Assembly (NCBI GenBank): GCA_947629065.1
Contig: CANRCH010000052.1
Coordinates: 1 to 10,513, forward strand
DNA length: 10,513 bases
Origin: an uncultured Aliarcobacter sp.
Lineage (GTDB): Bacteria > Campylobacterota > Campylobacteria > Campylobacterales > Arcobacteraceae
Direction of reading: 5' to 3'
Both the position numbers and the translations under genes were made by a program. Every line of letters starts with the position of its first letter. Positions within the stretch are counted from its first letter, which is position 1. Under the pieces are notes generated by a model. That model had not been told where the DNA came from and did no database searches. It saw only the letters and a list, made by a program, of their open reading frames with translations. Positions 1 to 7,196 of the stretch are shown piece after piece.

Positions 1-405
1 GTTGAAAAATCTATTGACCCAAAAAGATTTAAATCAAAATTTGAAAAAGAGAAAAAATCTGACAATACAAAAGTTGATAGATTATTAGAAGATGAAAAAA
101 CTGCAACAAATGCAAAGATAAAAAGTGCTTCAAAAGGTGATAAAACTGATGAGTATGGAAGTAAAATATATGAAATGCTATATTCAAGAGCGCCAATATC
201 TACAGATATATCTATATCTGCAACAGTTATTGTTACAGTTAGTGCAAGTGGAAAATTTGATTATAAATTTAAAAAAAGATCAAAAGATGAAGCTTATAAT
301 ACAGCTTTAAGACACTATTTAGATGATCAAAGAGATAGATCATACCCAGTTCCACCTAGTGGAAAAACTGTTAGTTATTCAGTTGATTTTAAATTTGAAG
401 GATAA
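1..405 (+). CDS. tolA: TolA/TonB-like energy transducer, C-terminal part (5' truncated by window edge)
   Basis: The frame is open from the first base and ends with TAA at 403-405, giving about 134 C-terminal residues. The first 55 or so are charged and Lys/Glu-rich, as in the periplasmic linker of TolA/TonB proteins. The rest (from about KIYEMLYSRAP) looks like a TonB/TolA C-terminal domain, including a beta-strand-rich stretch with SASGKFDYKF and a final VPPSGKTVSYSVDFKF strand. In the Tol-Pal system TolA spans the periplasm from the TolQR motor to TolB and Pal, supporting outer-membrane constriction at division. The stop lies 2 bases before tolB, and the tolB Shine-Dalgarno (AAGGA, 398-402) is inside the last codons, so the two are co-transcribed and probably translationally coupled. 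Identification rests mainly on position before tolB-pal, since TolA and TonB C-termini are hard to tell apart by eye. The membrane anchor is outside the window. Confidence 0.8.
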   Translation, partial: VEKSIDPKRFKSKFEKEKKSDNTKVDRLLEDEKTATNAKIKSASKGDKTDEYGSKIYEMLYSRAPISTDISISATVIVTVSASGKFDYKFKKRSKDEAYNTALRHYLDDQRDRSYPVPPSGKTVSYSVDFKFEG

Positions 406-407
406 AA

Positions 408-1679
408 ATGTTAAGAATATTTTTAATTGTTTCTTTGTTTTTTGGTTCTTTATTTGCAAATGTTGATGGGCACATTGATATTGTAAAAAGAGCTAGTTCT
501 ATACCAAAAATTGCTGTTTCAATGGCAAGTGATTCAAGTGGCGACTTTACTTTAAGTAGATTAAAGAAAAGTTTAGAAGATGATTTAAATGTAAGTGGAC
601 ATTTTGAATTAACTACAAGTAATCAAAATGTAGCTTTTGATGCACAACCAGATATTATTGGTATGTCAAATGCTGGTATTGGTATATTTGTAAATATAGC
701 TTCTCAAAAAGAGGCAAATGGTGGATATACTTTAAAAGTTAAACTATATGATGTAAATGCAAGAACTTTAGCTTTAGAAAAAAACTTCACAACTTCTCAA
801 GTTGATAGAACAGTTTTTTTAGCACATAAAGCAGCAATTGCAATAAATGATCACTTTAAAGCACCAAGTATAGCTTGGATGGAGAAGTTCGTAGTTTTCT
901 CAGTATATAAAGGTGCTGGAAAAGCTGATATTATGATAGGAGATTATACTTTATCATATAAAAAATCAGTTGTAAGTGGTGGATTAAATATTTTCCCAAA
1001 ATGGGCTGATAAAGATCAAAAAACAATTTACTACACATCTTATAATTATAAAAAACCAACTTTAGTTAAATTAAATATTTATAATAGAAGCAAAGAAGTT
1101 ATTATGGATTCAGATGGAATGATAGCTTGTTCAGATGTAAATGAAGATGGAAGTAAAATTTTAGTTACAGCATCTCCAAAAGGACAACCTGATGTTTTTT
1201 TAGTTAATCCAAAAACAAAATCTAAACAACAAATTACTACATATAGTGGAATTGATGTTGGTGGACAATTTATAGAAAATGATAAAAGAATAGTTTTTGT
1301 TTCAGATAGACTAGGTAATCCAAATATCTTTGCTCAAACAATTGGTTCAAGTAGTGTTGAAAGATTAGTTTATCATAGTAATAATAACTCATCAGTTACT
1401 TCATACAAAAACCATATAGTTTTTTCAAGTAGAGATTCACAAAATGAACTTGGAGGAAAGAGTTTTAATCTATATTTAATTAATAGTAGAACAGATAATA
1501 TGACAAGATTAACAAGTAGTGGAGTAAATCAGTTTCCAAAGTTTTCACAAGATGGAGAGACTCTTTTATTTATAAAAACACATGCAAATGTTAGTTCATT
1601 AGGAATCATTAGACTTGAGCATAATAAGTCTTTTATGTTCCCACTAAAAGGTGAAAGAATACAATCAATTGATTGGTAA
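408..1679 (+). CDS. tolB: Tol-Pal system protein TolB (periplasmic beta-propeller)
   Basis: This 423-aa protein is close to the usual TolB length of about 430. Residues 1-17 form a signal peptide with likely cleavage after LFA. An N-terminal alpha/beta domain follows (about 20-180, with SRLKKSLEDDLNVSGHF). The second half is a six-bladed propeller built from WD40-like repeats, visible as FPKWADKDQKTIYYTSY, VFVSDRLGNPNIFAQ and FPKFSQDGETLLFIK. TolB shuttles between Pal and TolA in the periplasm and helps recycle Pal to division sites. The ATG is preceded by AAGGA at 398-402, five bases upstream. A strong terminator follows at 1685-1721, so tolB closes the upstream tol transcript. Confidence 0.95.
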   Translation: MLRIFLIVSLFFGSLFANVDGHIDIVKRASSIPKIAVSMASDSSGDFTLSRLKKSLEDDLNVSGHFELTTSNQNVAFDAQPDIIGMSNAGIGIFVNIASQKEANGGYTLKVKLYDVNARTLALEKNFTTSQVDRTVFLAHKAAIAINDHFKAPSIAWMEKFVVFSVYKGAGKADIMIGDYTLSYKKSVVSGGLNIFPKWADKDQKTIYYTSYNYKKPTLVKLNIYNRSKEVIMDSDGMIACSDVNEDGSKILVTASPKGQPDVFLVNPKTKSKQQITTYSGIDVGGQFIENDKRIVFVSDRLGNPNIFAQTIGSSSVERLVYHSNNNSSVTSYKNHIVFSSRDSQNELGGKSFNLYLINSRTDNMTRLTSSGVNQFPKFSQDGETLLFIKTHANVSSLGIIRLEHNKSFMFPLKGERIQSIDW

Positions 1680-1684
1680 AAGTT

Positions 1685-1721
1685 AAGGATAAATGATTTA
1701 CTAATCATTTATCCTTTTTTT
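1685..1721 (+). terminator. Rho-independent terminator after tolB
   Basis: A perfect 14-bp stem (1685-1698 with 1703-1716) has a four-base loop TACT. Its 3' arm runs straight into T7 (1715-1721). The stem is A/T-rich but long, with four G-C pairs, which suits this AT-rich genome. It should end the transcript carrying tolA and tolB and leave pal to its own promoter. Confidence 0.88.
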
Positions 1722-1728
1722 GTATAAT
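1715..1728 (+). promoter_or_regulatory. Candidate sigma-70 promoter for pal-cpoB-slyD
   Basis: A perfect TATAAT (1723-1728) is preceded by T7 and G. Campylobacterota sigma-70 promoters typically lack a -35 box and instead have a T-rich stretch and G before the -10, so this fits, although the G directly abuts the hexamer rather than being one base away. The T-tract is the same one that serves the tolB terminator. Transcription would start near 1735 and give a leader of about 100 bases. A weaker alternative is TATTAT at 1799-1804, nearer the gene. Confidence 0.5.
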
Positions 1729-1752
1729 TTTAGGTAAAACAATGCCTAAAAT
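1727..1752. repeat. Inverted repeat in the pal leader
   Basis: ATTTTAGG (1727-1734) and CCTAAAAT (1745-1752) are perfect reverse complements around a 10-base spacer, extendable by one T-G wobble. It overlaps the last base of the candidate -10 and the expected start site. It could be an operator or a 5' end stem-loop of the pal mRNA. There is no T-tract after it, so it is not a terminator. Confidence 0.4.
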
Positions 1753-1832
1753 CAACTCTAAATAGAAAAATATAAACAATAATTAAGTTTCATTGATATA
1801 TTATTTCACAAATCTTAAATTAAGGAAAAAAT

Positions 1833-2375
1833 ATGAAAAAATTAGGTCTATATTCAGTTTTAGTTTCAGCTTTACTATTTACTACAGGTTGTAGTGAAAA
1901 AAATGCTGATTTAGAAACAGTAGATACAACTCCAGTATCAAACTATGATAACAGCAGTGCAAACAATGTTATTGAAGATGGAAGCTTCTCAGCTTTAGAA
2001 AAAGTAGGAAATGGAAACTACTATATGATTAATGGTCAAAAAGTTTTAATAGAGCACATCTATTTTGATTTTGACAAATATAACTTAACTTCTGAAAATA
2101 GAGAAAAAGCAACAAATAATGCTTCTAAATTATCTCCATTAAAAACAGATACAACTGTTAAAGTATTTGGAAACACTGACGAATGGGGAAGTGATGAGTA
2201 CAACTACGCTTTAGGTCTAAAAAGAGCAAATGCAGTTAAAGATGTATTAGAGTCAAATGGAGTTAGTGCAAATGTATCTGTAATCTCTTTAGGTGAAAGT
2301 AATCCAGTTTGTACTGAAAGAACAAAATCTTGTGATGCACAAAACAGAAGAGTTGAGCACGAGTTAAGCAAATAA
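1833..2375 (+). CDS. pal: Peptidoglycan-associated lipoprotein Pal
   Basis: The 180-aa product begins with a lipoprotein signal peptide ending in TTGC, so C20 is the expected lipidated residue anchoring it in the outer membrane. Residues 21-70 are a flexible linker. Residues 75-178 are an OmpA-like peptidoglycan-binding domain: IYFDFDKYNL strand, GNTDEWGSDEYN (113-124) with the conserved Asp, LGLKRANAVKDVL helix, and the terminal NRRVE (171-175). C160 and C167 flank a short loop and could form a disulfide. Pal links the outer membrane to the cell wall and binds TolB and TolA. The start is supported by AAGGA at 1822-1826, six bases upstream. The C. jejuni equivalent is the major antigen Omp18. 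cpoB follows after 4 bases. Confidence 0.95.
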   Translation: MKKLGLYSVLVSALLFTTGCSEKNADLETVDTTPVSNYDNSSANNVIEDGSFSALEKVGNGNYYMINGQKVLIEHIYFDFDKYNLTSENREKATNNASKLSPLKTDTTVKVFGNTDEWGSDEYNYALGLKRANAVKDVLESNGVSANVSVISLGESNPVCTERTKSCDAQNRRVEHELSK

Positions 2376-2379
2376 TTCT

Positions 2380-3339
2380 ATGACTAAGTATCTTCTACCT
2401 CTTTTAGTAGTATCAACTATTTCCATAGCATCTGAAGTTTCAGTTTATGGAAATAGTCATTCAAACTCTTCTTATGGGCTTAGTAATACTGAAAAGCATA
2501 TTATGAAGAATCAGTCGAATATTAGTGATTTGTCATCAAAATATGGTGAAATAAAATCACTAGTTGATTCATTAAATAGAAGGCTAGAAGGCTTAGAATC
2601 TACATATGAGGGTGATTCTTCGAAGTTAAACTCAACTGTAAAAAAGTTAGATGATTTAACTAGCCAGTTTAGATCTTCTTCATTTGTGGATTCAGATGAA
2701 AATACAAGTTCTTCAAATATTAGTGGTGATGACATAACATCGTTAAAAGCATCAATCTCTAAATTAAATTCACTTGTAAATAAAATCAATTCTGAATATG
2801 TATCTTCAAATGAACTTCAAAAAAATATGCAACAATTTGTTACAAGAGAAGAGTTTGAAGCTCTTAAAAAATCTGTTGGTGTAAAAAGTAGTTCAACTGC
2901 AACAGCCACACAAACTACAACTACTGCCTCAAGTACAGTAGAAACAAAAGTAGCAGAACCATCTTTGGCAACAGCTGATGATAGATTAAAATATATGAAT
3001 CAAGCTAAAGAAGAGTATAAAAATAAAAACTTCACTGCAGCTATTCCAAAGTTTGAAAAACTAGTTGAATTAAACTATAAACCAGCTGAAAATAGTTATT
3101 ATTTGGGCGACATGTGGTATGTAAGAAAAAAATATGATGTTGCAATAAGTCATTTTAAAAAATCTGCAATGCTAAATGACAAAGCAGCTTATATGCCATC
3201 ATTATTATTGCGAAGCGCAATTTCATTTGAGAACACAAAAGATAAAGAGAATGCTAGAAATTTTTATAGTACTTTAATAGATCTTTATCCAAATAGTTCT
3301 GAAGCGAAAGATGCTAAAAATAGATTATCAAAATTATAA
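2380..3339 (+). CDS. cpoB: Cell division coordinator CpoB (YbgF), TPR-containing periplasmic protein
   Basis: The 319-aa product has a signal peptide (residues 1-17, cleavage near SIA/SEV). A helical region (about 40-165) with two heptad-like stretches (ISDLSSKYGEIKSLVDSLNR and ITSLKASISKLNSLVNKI) matches the trimerising coiled coil of CpoB. A Ser/Thr-rich low-complexity linker (169-190) leads to a C-terminal TPR domain (about 200-319), with NFTAAIPKFEKLVEL, YDVAISHFKKSAML and NARNFYSTLIDLYP. CpoB coordinates peptidoglycan synthesis with outer-membrane constriction through TolA. It starts 4 bases after the pal stop and has no clear Shine-Dalgarno, so translation probably depends on ribosomes finishing pal. 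The start is supported by the signal peptide. Confidence 0.9.
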   Translation: MTKYLLPLLVVSTISIASEVSVYGNSHSNSSYGLSNTEKHIMKNQSNISDLSSKYGEIKSLVDSLNRRLEGLESTYEGDSSKLNSTVKKLDDLTSQFRSSSFVDSDENTSSSNISGDDITSLKASISKLNSLVNKINSEYVSSNELQKNMQQFVTREEFEALKKSVGVKSSSTATATQTTTTASSTVETKVAEPSLATADDRLKYMNQAKEEYKNKNFTAAIPKFEKLVELNYKPAENSYYLGDMWYVRKKYDVAISHFKKSAMLNDKAAYMPSLLLRSAISFENTKDKENARNFYSTLIDLYPNSSEAKDAKNRLSKL

Positions 3340-3364
3340 AAAATATTAAAATAAAAGGAATTAT

Positions 3365-3976
3365 ATGTCACATAAAGTAATAGGTATTGAATATACTTTA
3401 AAAGATGCAAAAACTGGTGAACAACTAGATACTAATGTTGGACAAGCACCATTAGAGTTTATCTCTGGAAAAGGACAAATTATTCAAGGTTTAGAAGATA
3501 AGCTTGTAAATATGTCAGCAAACGAAGAGGCAGATGTACTTGTTCAACCAAAAGATGGTTATGGTGAGTACAATGAAGAAGCAGTTCAAACTCTTCCAAA
3601 AGAGCAATTTGCAGGAATTGAACTACAAGAAGGAATGAGTCTTTATGGTCAAGGTGAGCATGGAGAGACTGTTCAAGTTGTTGTAAAATCATTTAATGAT
3701 AGTGAAGTAACAATTGATTATAATCATCCAATGGCTGGTAGAACATTAATGTTCTCAGTTGCAATTTTAAGTTTAAGAGATGCTACTGAAGAAGAAATAC
3801 AAACAGGTGTTGTTGGTGGATTTGCTGCTATGGGTGGTGGATGTTGTGGAAGTGGAAATGGTGGAGGACACGGTGGTTGTGGTTGTGCAAGTGGACACGA
3901 TGACCATGATCATTCACATGAACAACAAGGTGGTTGTGGAACAGGTGGCGGACACGGTGGATGTGGATGTCATTAA
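3365..3976 (+). CDS. slyD: FKBP-type peptidyl-prolyl isomerase SlyD with Cys/His/Gly-rich metal-binding tail
   Basis: This 203-aa cytoplasmic protein compares with 196 aa for E. coli SlyD. The split FKBP domain is clear: residues 1-65 include IEYTLKDAKTGEQLDTN and the signature LEFISGKGQIIQGLE. An insert-in-flap chaperone domain follows (about 70-125), then the returning FKBP strand (GRTLMFSVAILSLRDAT). Residues 157-203 form a tail with 7 Cys, 7 His and many Gly, including a repeated GGGHGGCGC unit, as expected for the Ni/Zn-binding tail that supports hydrogenase and urease maturation. It therefore likely combines prolyl isomerase, chaperone and nickel-storage roles. AAGGA (3355-3359) lies five bases before the ATG. 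The gene is 25 bases after cpoB, probably in the same transcript, and is followed by a terminator. Confidence 0.93.
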   Translation: MSHKVIGIEYTLKDAKTGEQLDTNVGQAPLEFISGKGQIIQGLEDKLVNMSANEEADVLVQPKDGYGEYNEEAVQTLPKEQFAGIELQEGMSLYGQGEHGETVQVVVKSFNDSEVTIDYNHPMAGRTLMFSVAILSLRDATEEEIQTGVVGGFAAMGGGCCGSGNGGGHGGCGCASGHDDHDHSHEQQGGCGTGGGHGGCGCH

Positions 3977-4000
3977 TCTTCCAAGATTAGACCTTTTTTT
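3974..4000 (+). terminator. Probable terminator after slyD
   Basis: TAATCTT (3974-3980) and AAGATTA (3983-3989) form a short stem that starts within the slyD stop codon. After GACC it is followed by T7 (3994-4000). The stem is only about 6 bp once a minimal loop is allowed and there is a 4-base gap before the T-tract, so efficiency may be moderate. The larger stem at 3997-4030 may assist. Confidence 0.55.
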
Positions 4001-4030
4001 GCCCAAGTGTATTTATACATTTGGGCAAAA
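3997..4030. repeat. Strong 15-bp stem-loop between slyD and fabD
   Basis: Positions 3997-4011 pair with 4016-4030 around a TTTA loop, with a single G-T wobble and a GCCC/GGGC core. It is the most GC-rich hairpin in the intergenic regions. The T-run lies on its 5' side and A4 on its 3' side, so it lacks the T-tract of a standard terminator on either strand. It could block 3' exonuclease and stabilise the upstream mRNA, or it could support a Rho-independent stop that lacks a tail. The remaining 75 bases to fabD are A/T-rich with no convincing -10. Confidence 0.6.
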
Positions 4031-4105
4031 TCATTTTTAAGGGCTTTTTTGAAGCTTTTAAATATGGTTTTTTAATCAAAATTTATAAATTAAGAGGTTT
4101 TTATT

Positions 4106-5035
4106 ATGAAGAAAGTAGCTTTTATTTTTCCAGGACAAGGTAGCCAAGCTATTGGTATGGGAAAAGATTTTTTTGAAAATAGTGATATTGCAAAAGAGAT
4201 GATAAAAAAAGCAAGTCAAAGATTAAATATAGATTTTGAGAAATTATTATTTGAAGAGAATGACAATTTAGGAAAAACGCAGTTTACACAACCTGCAATT
4301 TTACTTGTAAGTTCTATTGCACTTGCAGTTTTTAAAGAAAAATATGAAATAAATCCAGAGTTTGTTTTAGGTCACTCATTAGGAGAGTTTACAGCACTTG
4401 TTGCAGCTGGTGCTATTGATTATTTAGATGCAATTGAGCTTGTAAATAGAAGAGGTACTTTTATGGCAGAAGCTTGTGAAGGTGCAAATGCAGGAATGAT
4501 GGCACTTGTTGGAATAGATGATGAAACAGTTGAAAAAATTTGTAAAGAAAAAAGAGCTGAAGGTCTAAAAGTTTGGCCAGCAAACTATAATATGGATGGA
4601 CAACTTGTACTTGCAGGATTAAAAGCTGATTTAGAAAGTCTTGTTGATGCATTTAAAGGTGCAGGTGCAAAAAGAGCATTAGTTTTAGATATTAGTGTTG
4701 CAAGTCACTGTGAATTACTTGAAAGTGCTGTTGAAAATCTAAAACCATATTTAATGGAGTATTTACAAGATGAGTTTTTACCAGTTGTAGCAAATGTAAG
4801 TGCTAATTCTTACACTTCAAAAGATGAAGCAATTGAGCTTTTATCTTCACAACTTGTAAGTCCAGTTAAATATAAACAATCAATTAAAGCTTTTGAAGAT
4901 GAAGTTGATTATTTTATAGAGTTTGGACAAGGTGCTGTTTTAAAAGGTTTAAATAGAAAAATAACATCTAAACCAACTTTAAATGTTAGTGATATGAAAA
5001 CATTAAATGAAACAATAGAGGTATTAAATGCGTAA
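4106..5035 (+). CDS. fabD: Malonyl-CoA:ACP transacylase FabD
   Basis: The 309-aa length is standard for FabD, which moves malonyl from CoA to acyl carrier protein to supply chain extension in fatty acid synthesis. The N-terminal FPGQGSQ (8-14) is the oxyanion-side motif. The nucleophile is S91 in GHSLGEF, with R116 (NRRG) binding the malonyl carboxylate and H201 (ASHCELL) completing the catalytic pair. The late FIEFGQGAVLKGL segment carries the conserved Gln. Nothing essential is missing. AAGAGG at 4092-4097 precedes the ATG by eight bases. mtnN begins inside its last three codons. Confidence 0.97.
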   Translation: MKKVAFIFPGQGSQAIGMGKDFFENSDIAKEMIKKASQRLNIDFEKLLFEENDNLGKTQFTQPAILLVSSIALAVFKEKYEINPEFVLGHSLGEFTALVAAGAIDYLDAIELVNRRGTFMAEACEGANAGMMALVGIDDETVEKICKEKRAEGLKVWPANYNMDGQLVLAGLKADLESLVDAFKGAGAKRALVLDISVASHCELLESAVENLKPYLMEYLQDEFLPVVANVSANSYTSKDEAIELLSSQLVSPVKYKQSIKAFEDEVDYFIEFGQGAVLKGLNRKITSKPTLNVSDMKTLNETIEVLNA

Positions 5036-5729
5036 ACTTGCAATTATGGGTGCTATGCAAGAGGAGATTGACCCTCTTTTAGCATATTTCAAAGATTATA
5101 ATATAGTTGAGTATGCAGACAACAAATACTATGAAGTAAACTACAAAGGTCTTTATATTGTAATCGCAAACTCAAAAATTGGAAAAGTTTTTGCCTCTTT
5201 AACAGCTTCAACTATGATTCAAAAATTCTCTTGTGACACTCTTCTTTTTTCAGGTGTTGCAGGTGCAGTGAATCCAAAATTAAATATAGGTGATTTAGTA
5301 ATAGCAAAGCAACTTTGCCAACATGACCTTGATATTACAGCTTTTGGACATCCATATGGTTTTGTTCCAGGTGGAAGTGTGTTTGTAAATAGCAGTGAAA
5401 AATTAAATAGTATTGCAAAAACTGTTGCAAATGAGAACAATTTAAAAGTGATTGATGGAATTATTGCAACAGGTGACCAGTTTGTACACTCAAATGATAG
5501 AAAAGAGTTTATAGAGAAAACTTTCAAAGCTGATGCCCTTGAAATGGAAGGTGCAAGTGTTGCAGTTGTTTGTGACTCATTAAATATTCCATTTTTTATC
5601 TTAAGAGCAATAAGTGATAGTGCAAATATGGATGCAAGTTTTGATTTTGATGAGTTTTTAGAAAAAAGTGCAGTAATTTCTGCAAACTATTTAATAAAAA
5701 TAGTGGATAAACTAATCGAAGAAAACTAA
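5028..5729 (+). CDS. mtnN: 5'-methylthioadenosine/S-adenosylhomocysteine nucleosidase (MTAN/Pfs), probably also aminodeoxyfutalosine nucleosidase
   Basis: This 233-aa protein fits the MTAN family exactly: E12 (MQEEID), the EMEG motif with E174 and the catalytic D197 (RAISDSA) fall at the same numbers as in the E. coli enzyme. It cleaves adenine from methylthioadenosine and S-adenosylhomocysteine, recycling methyl-cycle by-products and feeding LuxS/AI-2. In C. jejuni and H. pylori the homologue also hydrolyses 6-amino-6-deoxyfutalosine in menaquinone synthesis, so the same dual role is inferred here. The gene overlaps fabD by 8 bases, with AGAGG at 5017-5021 inside fabD, indicating coupled translation. 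The fabD-pfs order is the same as I recall for C. jejuni. Confidence 0.95.
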   Translation: MRKLAIMGAMQEEIDPLLAYFKDYNIVEYADNKYYEVNYKGLYIVIANSKIGKVFASLTASTMIQKFSCDTLLFSGVAGAVNPKLNIGDLVIAKQLCQHDLDITAFGHPYGFVPGGSVFVNSSEKLNSIAKTVANENNLKVIDGIIATGDQFVHSNDRKEFIEKTFKADALEMEGASVAVVCDSLNIPFFILRAISDSANMDASFDFDEFLEKSAVISANYLIKIVDKLIEEN

Positions 5730-5760
5730 CGGTTTAATACTACTTTGTGTAGATATATCC

Positions 5761-5786
5761 TATACTTTCAAAAAATATTTGAAAGG
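5761..5786 (+). promoter_or_regulatory. Dyad overlapping the aspA start region and Shine-Dalgarno; candidate operator or SD-masking hairpin
   Basis: CTTTCAAA (5765-5772) and TTTGAAAG (5778-5785) form a perfect 8-bp inverted repeat with a five-base AAATA centre. The aspA Shine-Dalgarno AAAGG (5782-5786) lies almost wholly in the right arm, and the ATG is six bases on. A -10-like TATACT (5761-5766) abuts the left arm. If transcription starts from it, the dyad sits across +1 as a classic repressor site. If it starts further upstream, the same sequence is an RNA hairpin hiding the ribosome site. The two readings cannot be separated from sequence. Confidence 0.45.
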
Positions 5787-5792
5787 TAATAA

Positions 5793-7196
5793 ATGGATAG
5801 TTTACACAGAATCGAAAAAGATTTTCTAGGTGAAAAAGAGCTAGAAAATGATAAATACTACGGAATACAAACTTTAAGAGCAAAAGAAAATTTCAATATT
5901 ACTACAATTGGAATATCAATTTTTCCAAACTTTATTAACTCTTTAGCCAAAGTAAAAAAAGCTTGTGCTTTGACAAACTTTGAATTAGGTGATTTAACAG
6001 AAATACAAAAAAATGCAATTGTGGAAGCTTGTGATAGAATTATTGGTGGAGAGTTTCATGATCAATTTATAGTTGATCCAATCCAAGGTGGAGCTGGAAC
6101 TTCTACAAATATGAATGCAAATGAAGTAATAGCAAATGTGGCTTTAGAAATTTTAGGTGAGAAAAAAGGTTCATATAATATCATTCACCCAAATAATCAT
6201 ATAAATATGAGCCAATCTACAAATGATGCGTATCCAACTGCAATTAAAATTACACTATATGAACTAATTTTTCAACTACAAGATAGTTTAAAATATTTAA
6301 GAGATTGTTTTGCAGAAAAATCAGTTGAGTTTAAAGATATTTTAAAAATGGGAAGAACTCAACTTCAAGATGCCGTTCCTATGACTTTGGGTCAAGAGTT
6401 TAAAACTTACGCAACAATGATAGATGATGATATTTTTAGACTTACAGCAGCACAAAATCTTCTAAAAGAGGTAAATTTAGGAGCTACTGCTATTGGAACT
6501 GGAATTAATGCAAAACCTGAATATCAAGAAAAAGTTATTCAAAATTTAAAACTTGTTACTTGTACAGATTATTATAAATCAAGAGATTTAATTGAAGCAA
6601 CTCAAGATACAAGTTCTTTTGTACAAATTTCTGGAATGCTAAAAGCAATTGTAATTAAAATATCTAAAATTTGCAATGACTTAAGACTACTTAGTTCAGG
6701 TCCTAGAGCTGGGCTAAATGAGATAAATCTTCCACCACTTCAACCTGGAAGTTCTATAATGCCTGGAAAAGTAAACCCTGTAATTCCTGAAGTTGTAAAT
6801 CAAGTTGCTTTTGATGTAATTGGAGCAGATGCTACAATTTCAATAGCAAGTGAACATGGGCAACTTCAATTAAATGTATTTGAGCCATTAATTGCATATA
6901 AATTAATAATTTCAATGAATATGATGAGAAGAGCATTTTATACTTTGGGTGAAAAATGTGTAAAAGGAATTACAGCAAATCCTGAAGTTTGTATGAATAA
7001 TGTATTAAATTCTGCAACTTTAGTAACTTCACTAAACCCAATTTTAGGGTATGAAAAAAGTTCAGCTATTGCAAAAGAGGCTTTAAGTAGTGGAAAAAGA
7101 GTTTATGATATTTTATTAGAGCAAAAAATCTTCACTGAAGCAGAACTTGAAGAGTTACTTCAACCAAAAAATATGGTTCAAAACTACGGACTATAA
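5793..7196 (+). CDS. aspA: Aspartate ammonia-lyase (aspartase)
   Basis: This 467-aa member of the aspartase/fumarase superfamily deaminates L-aspartate to fumarate and ammonia in the cytoplasm. Three conserved active-site regions are present: GAGTSTNMNANEV (100-112), MSQSTNDAYPTA (139-150) and the signature GSSIMPGKVNPV (319-330) on the flexible loop, with S320 the expected catalytic base. The variants HPNNHINMSQSTND and MGRTQLQDAVPMTLGQEF fit aspartase better than fumarase C. In amino-acid-catabolising Campylobacterota this enzyme feeds carbon into the TCA cycle and supplies fumarate for respiration. The Shine-Dalgarno is AAAGG at 5782-5786, inside a dyad. Its TAA shares a base with the ATG of the asparaginase gene, which links the two functionally. 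Confidence 0.95.
   Translation: MDSLHRIEKDFLGEKELENDKYYGIQTLRAKENFNITTIGISIFPNFINSLAKVKKACALTNFELGDLTEIQKNAIVEACDRIIGGEFHDQFIVDPIQGGAGTSTNMNANEVIANVALEILGEKKGSYNIIHPNNHINMSQSTNDAYPTAIKITLYELIFQLQDSLKYLRDCFAEKSVEFKDILKMGRTQLQDAVPMTLGQEFKTYATMIDDDIFRLTAAQNLLKEVNLGATAIGTGINAKPEYQEKVIQNLKLVTCTDYYKSRDLIEATQDTSSFVQISGMLKAIVIKISKICNDLRLLSSGPRAGLNEINLPPLQPGSSIMPGKVNPVIPEVVNQVAFDVIGADATISIASEHGQLQLNVFEPLIAYKLIISMNMMRRAFYTLGEKCVKGITANPEVCMNNVLNSATLVTSLNPILGYEKSSAIAKEALSSGKRVYDILLEQKIFTEAELEELLQPKNMVQNYGL

Noticed and set aside
2511-2789. 92-codon minus-strand ORF inside cpoB
   Set aside because: It is an antisense shadow in the Ser-rich coiled-coil region of cpoB; no Shine-Dalgarno and no recognisable protein features.
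3780-4040. Plus-strand ORF overlapping the slyD tail
   Set aside because: Its Val/Asp/Met-rich composition comes from reading the Gly/Cys/His repeats of slyD out of frame, and it runs into the terminator.
4084-4089. TATAAA as the fabD promoter -10
   Set aside because: Transcription would begin inside the Shine-Dalgarno (4092-4097), leaving no usable leader.
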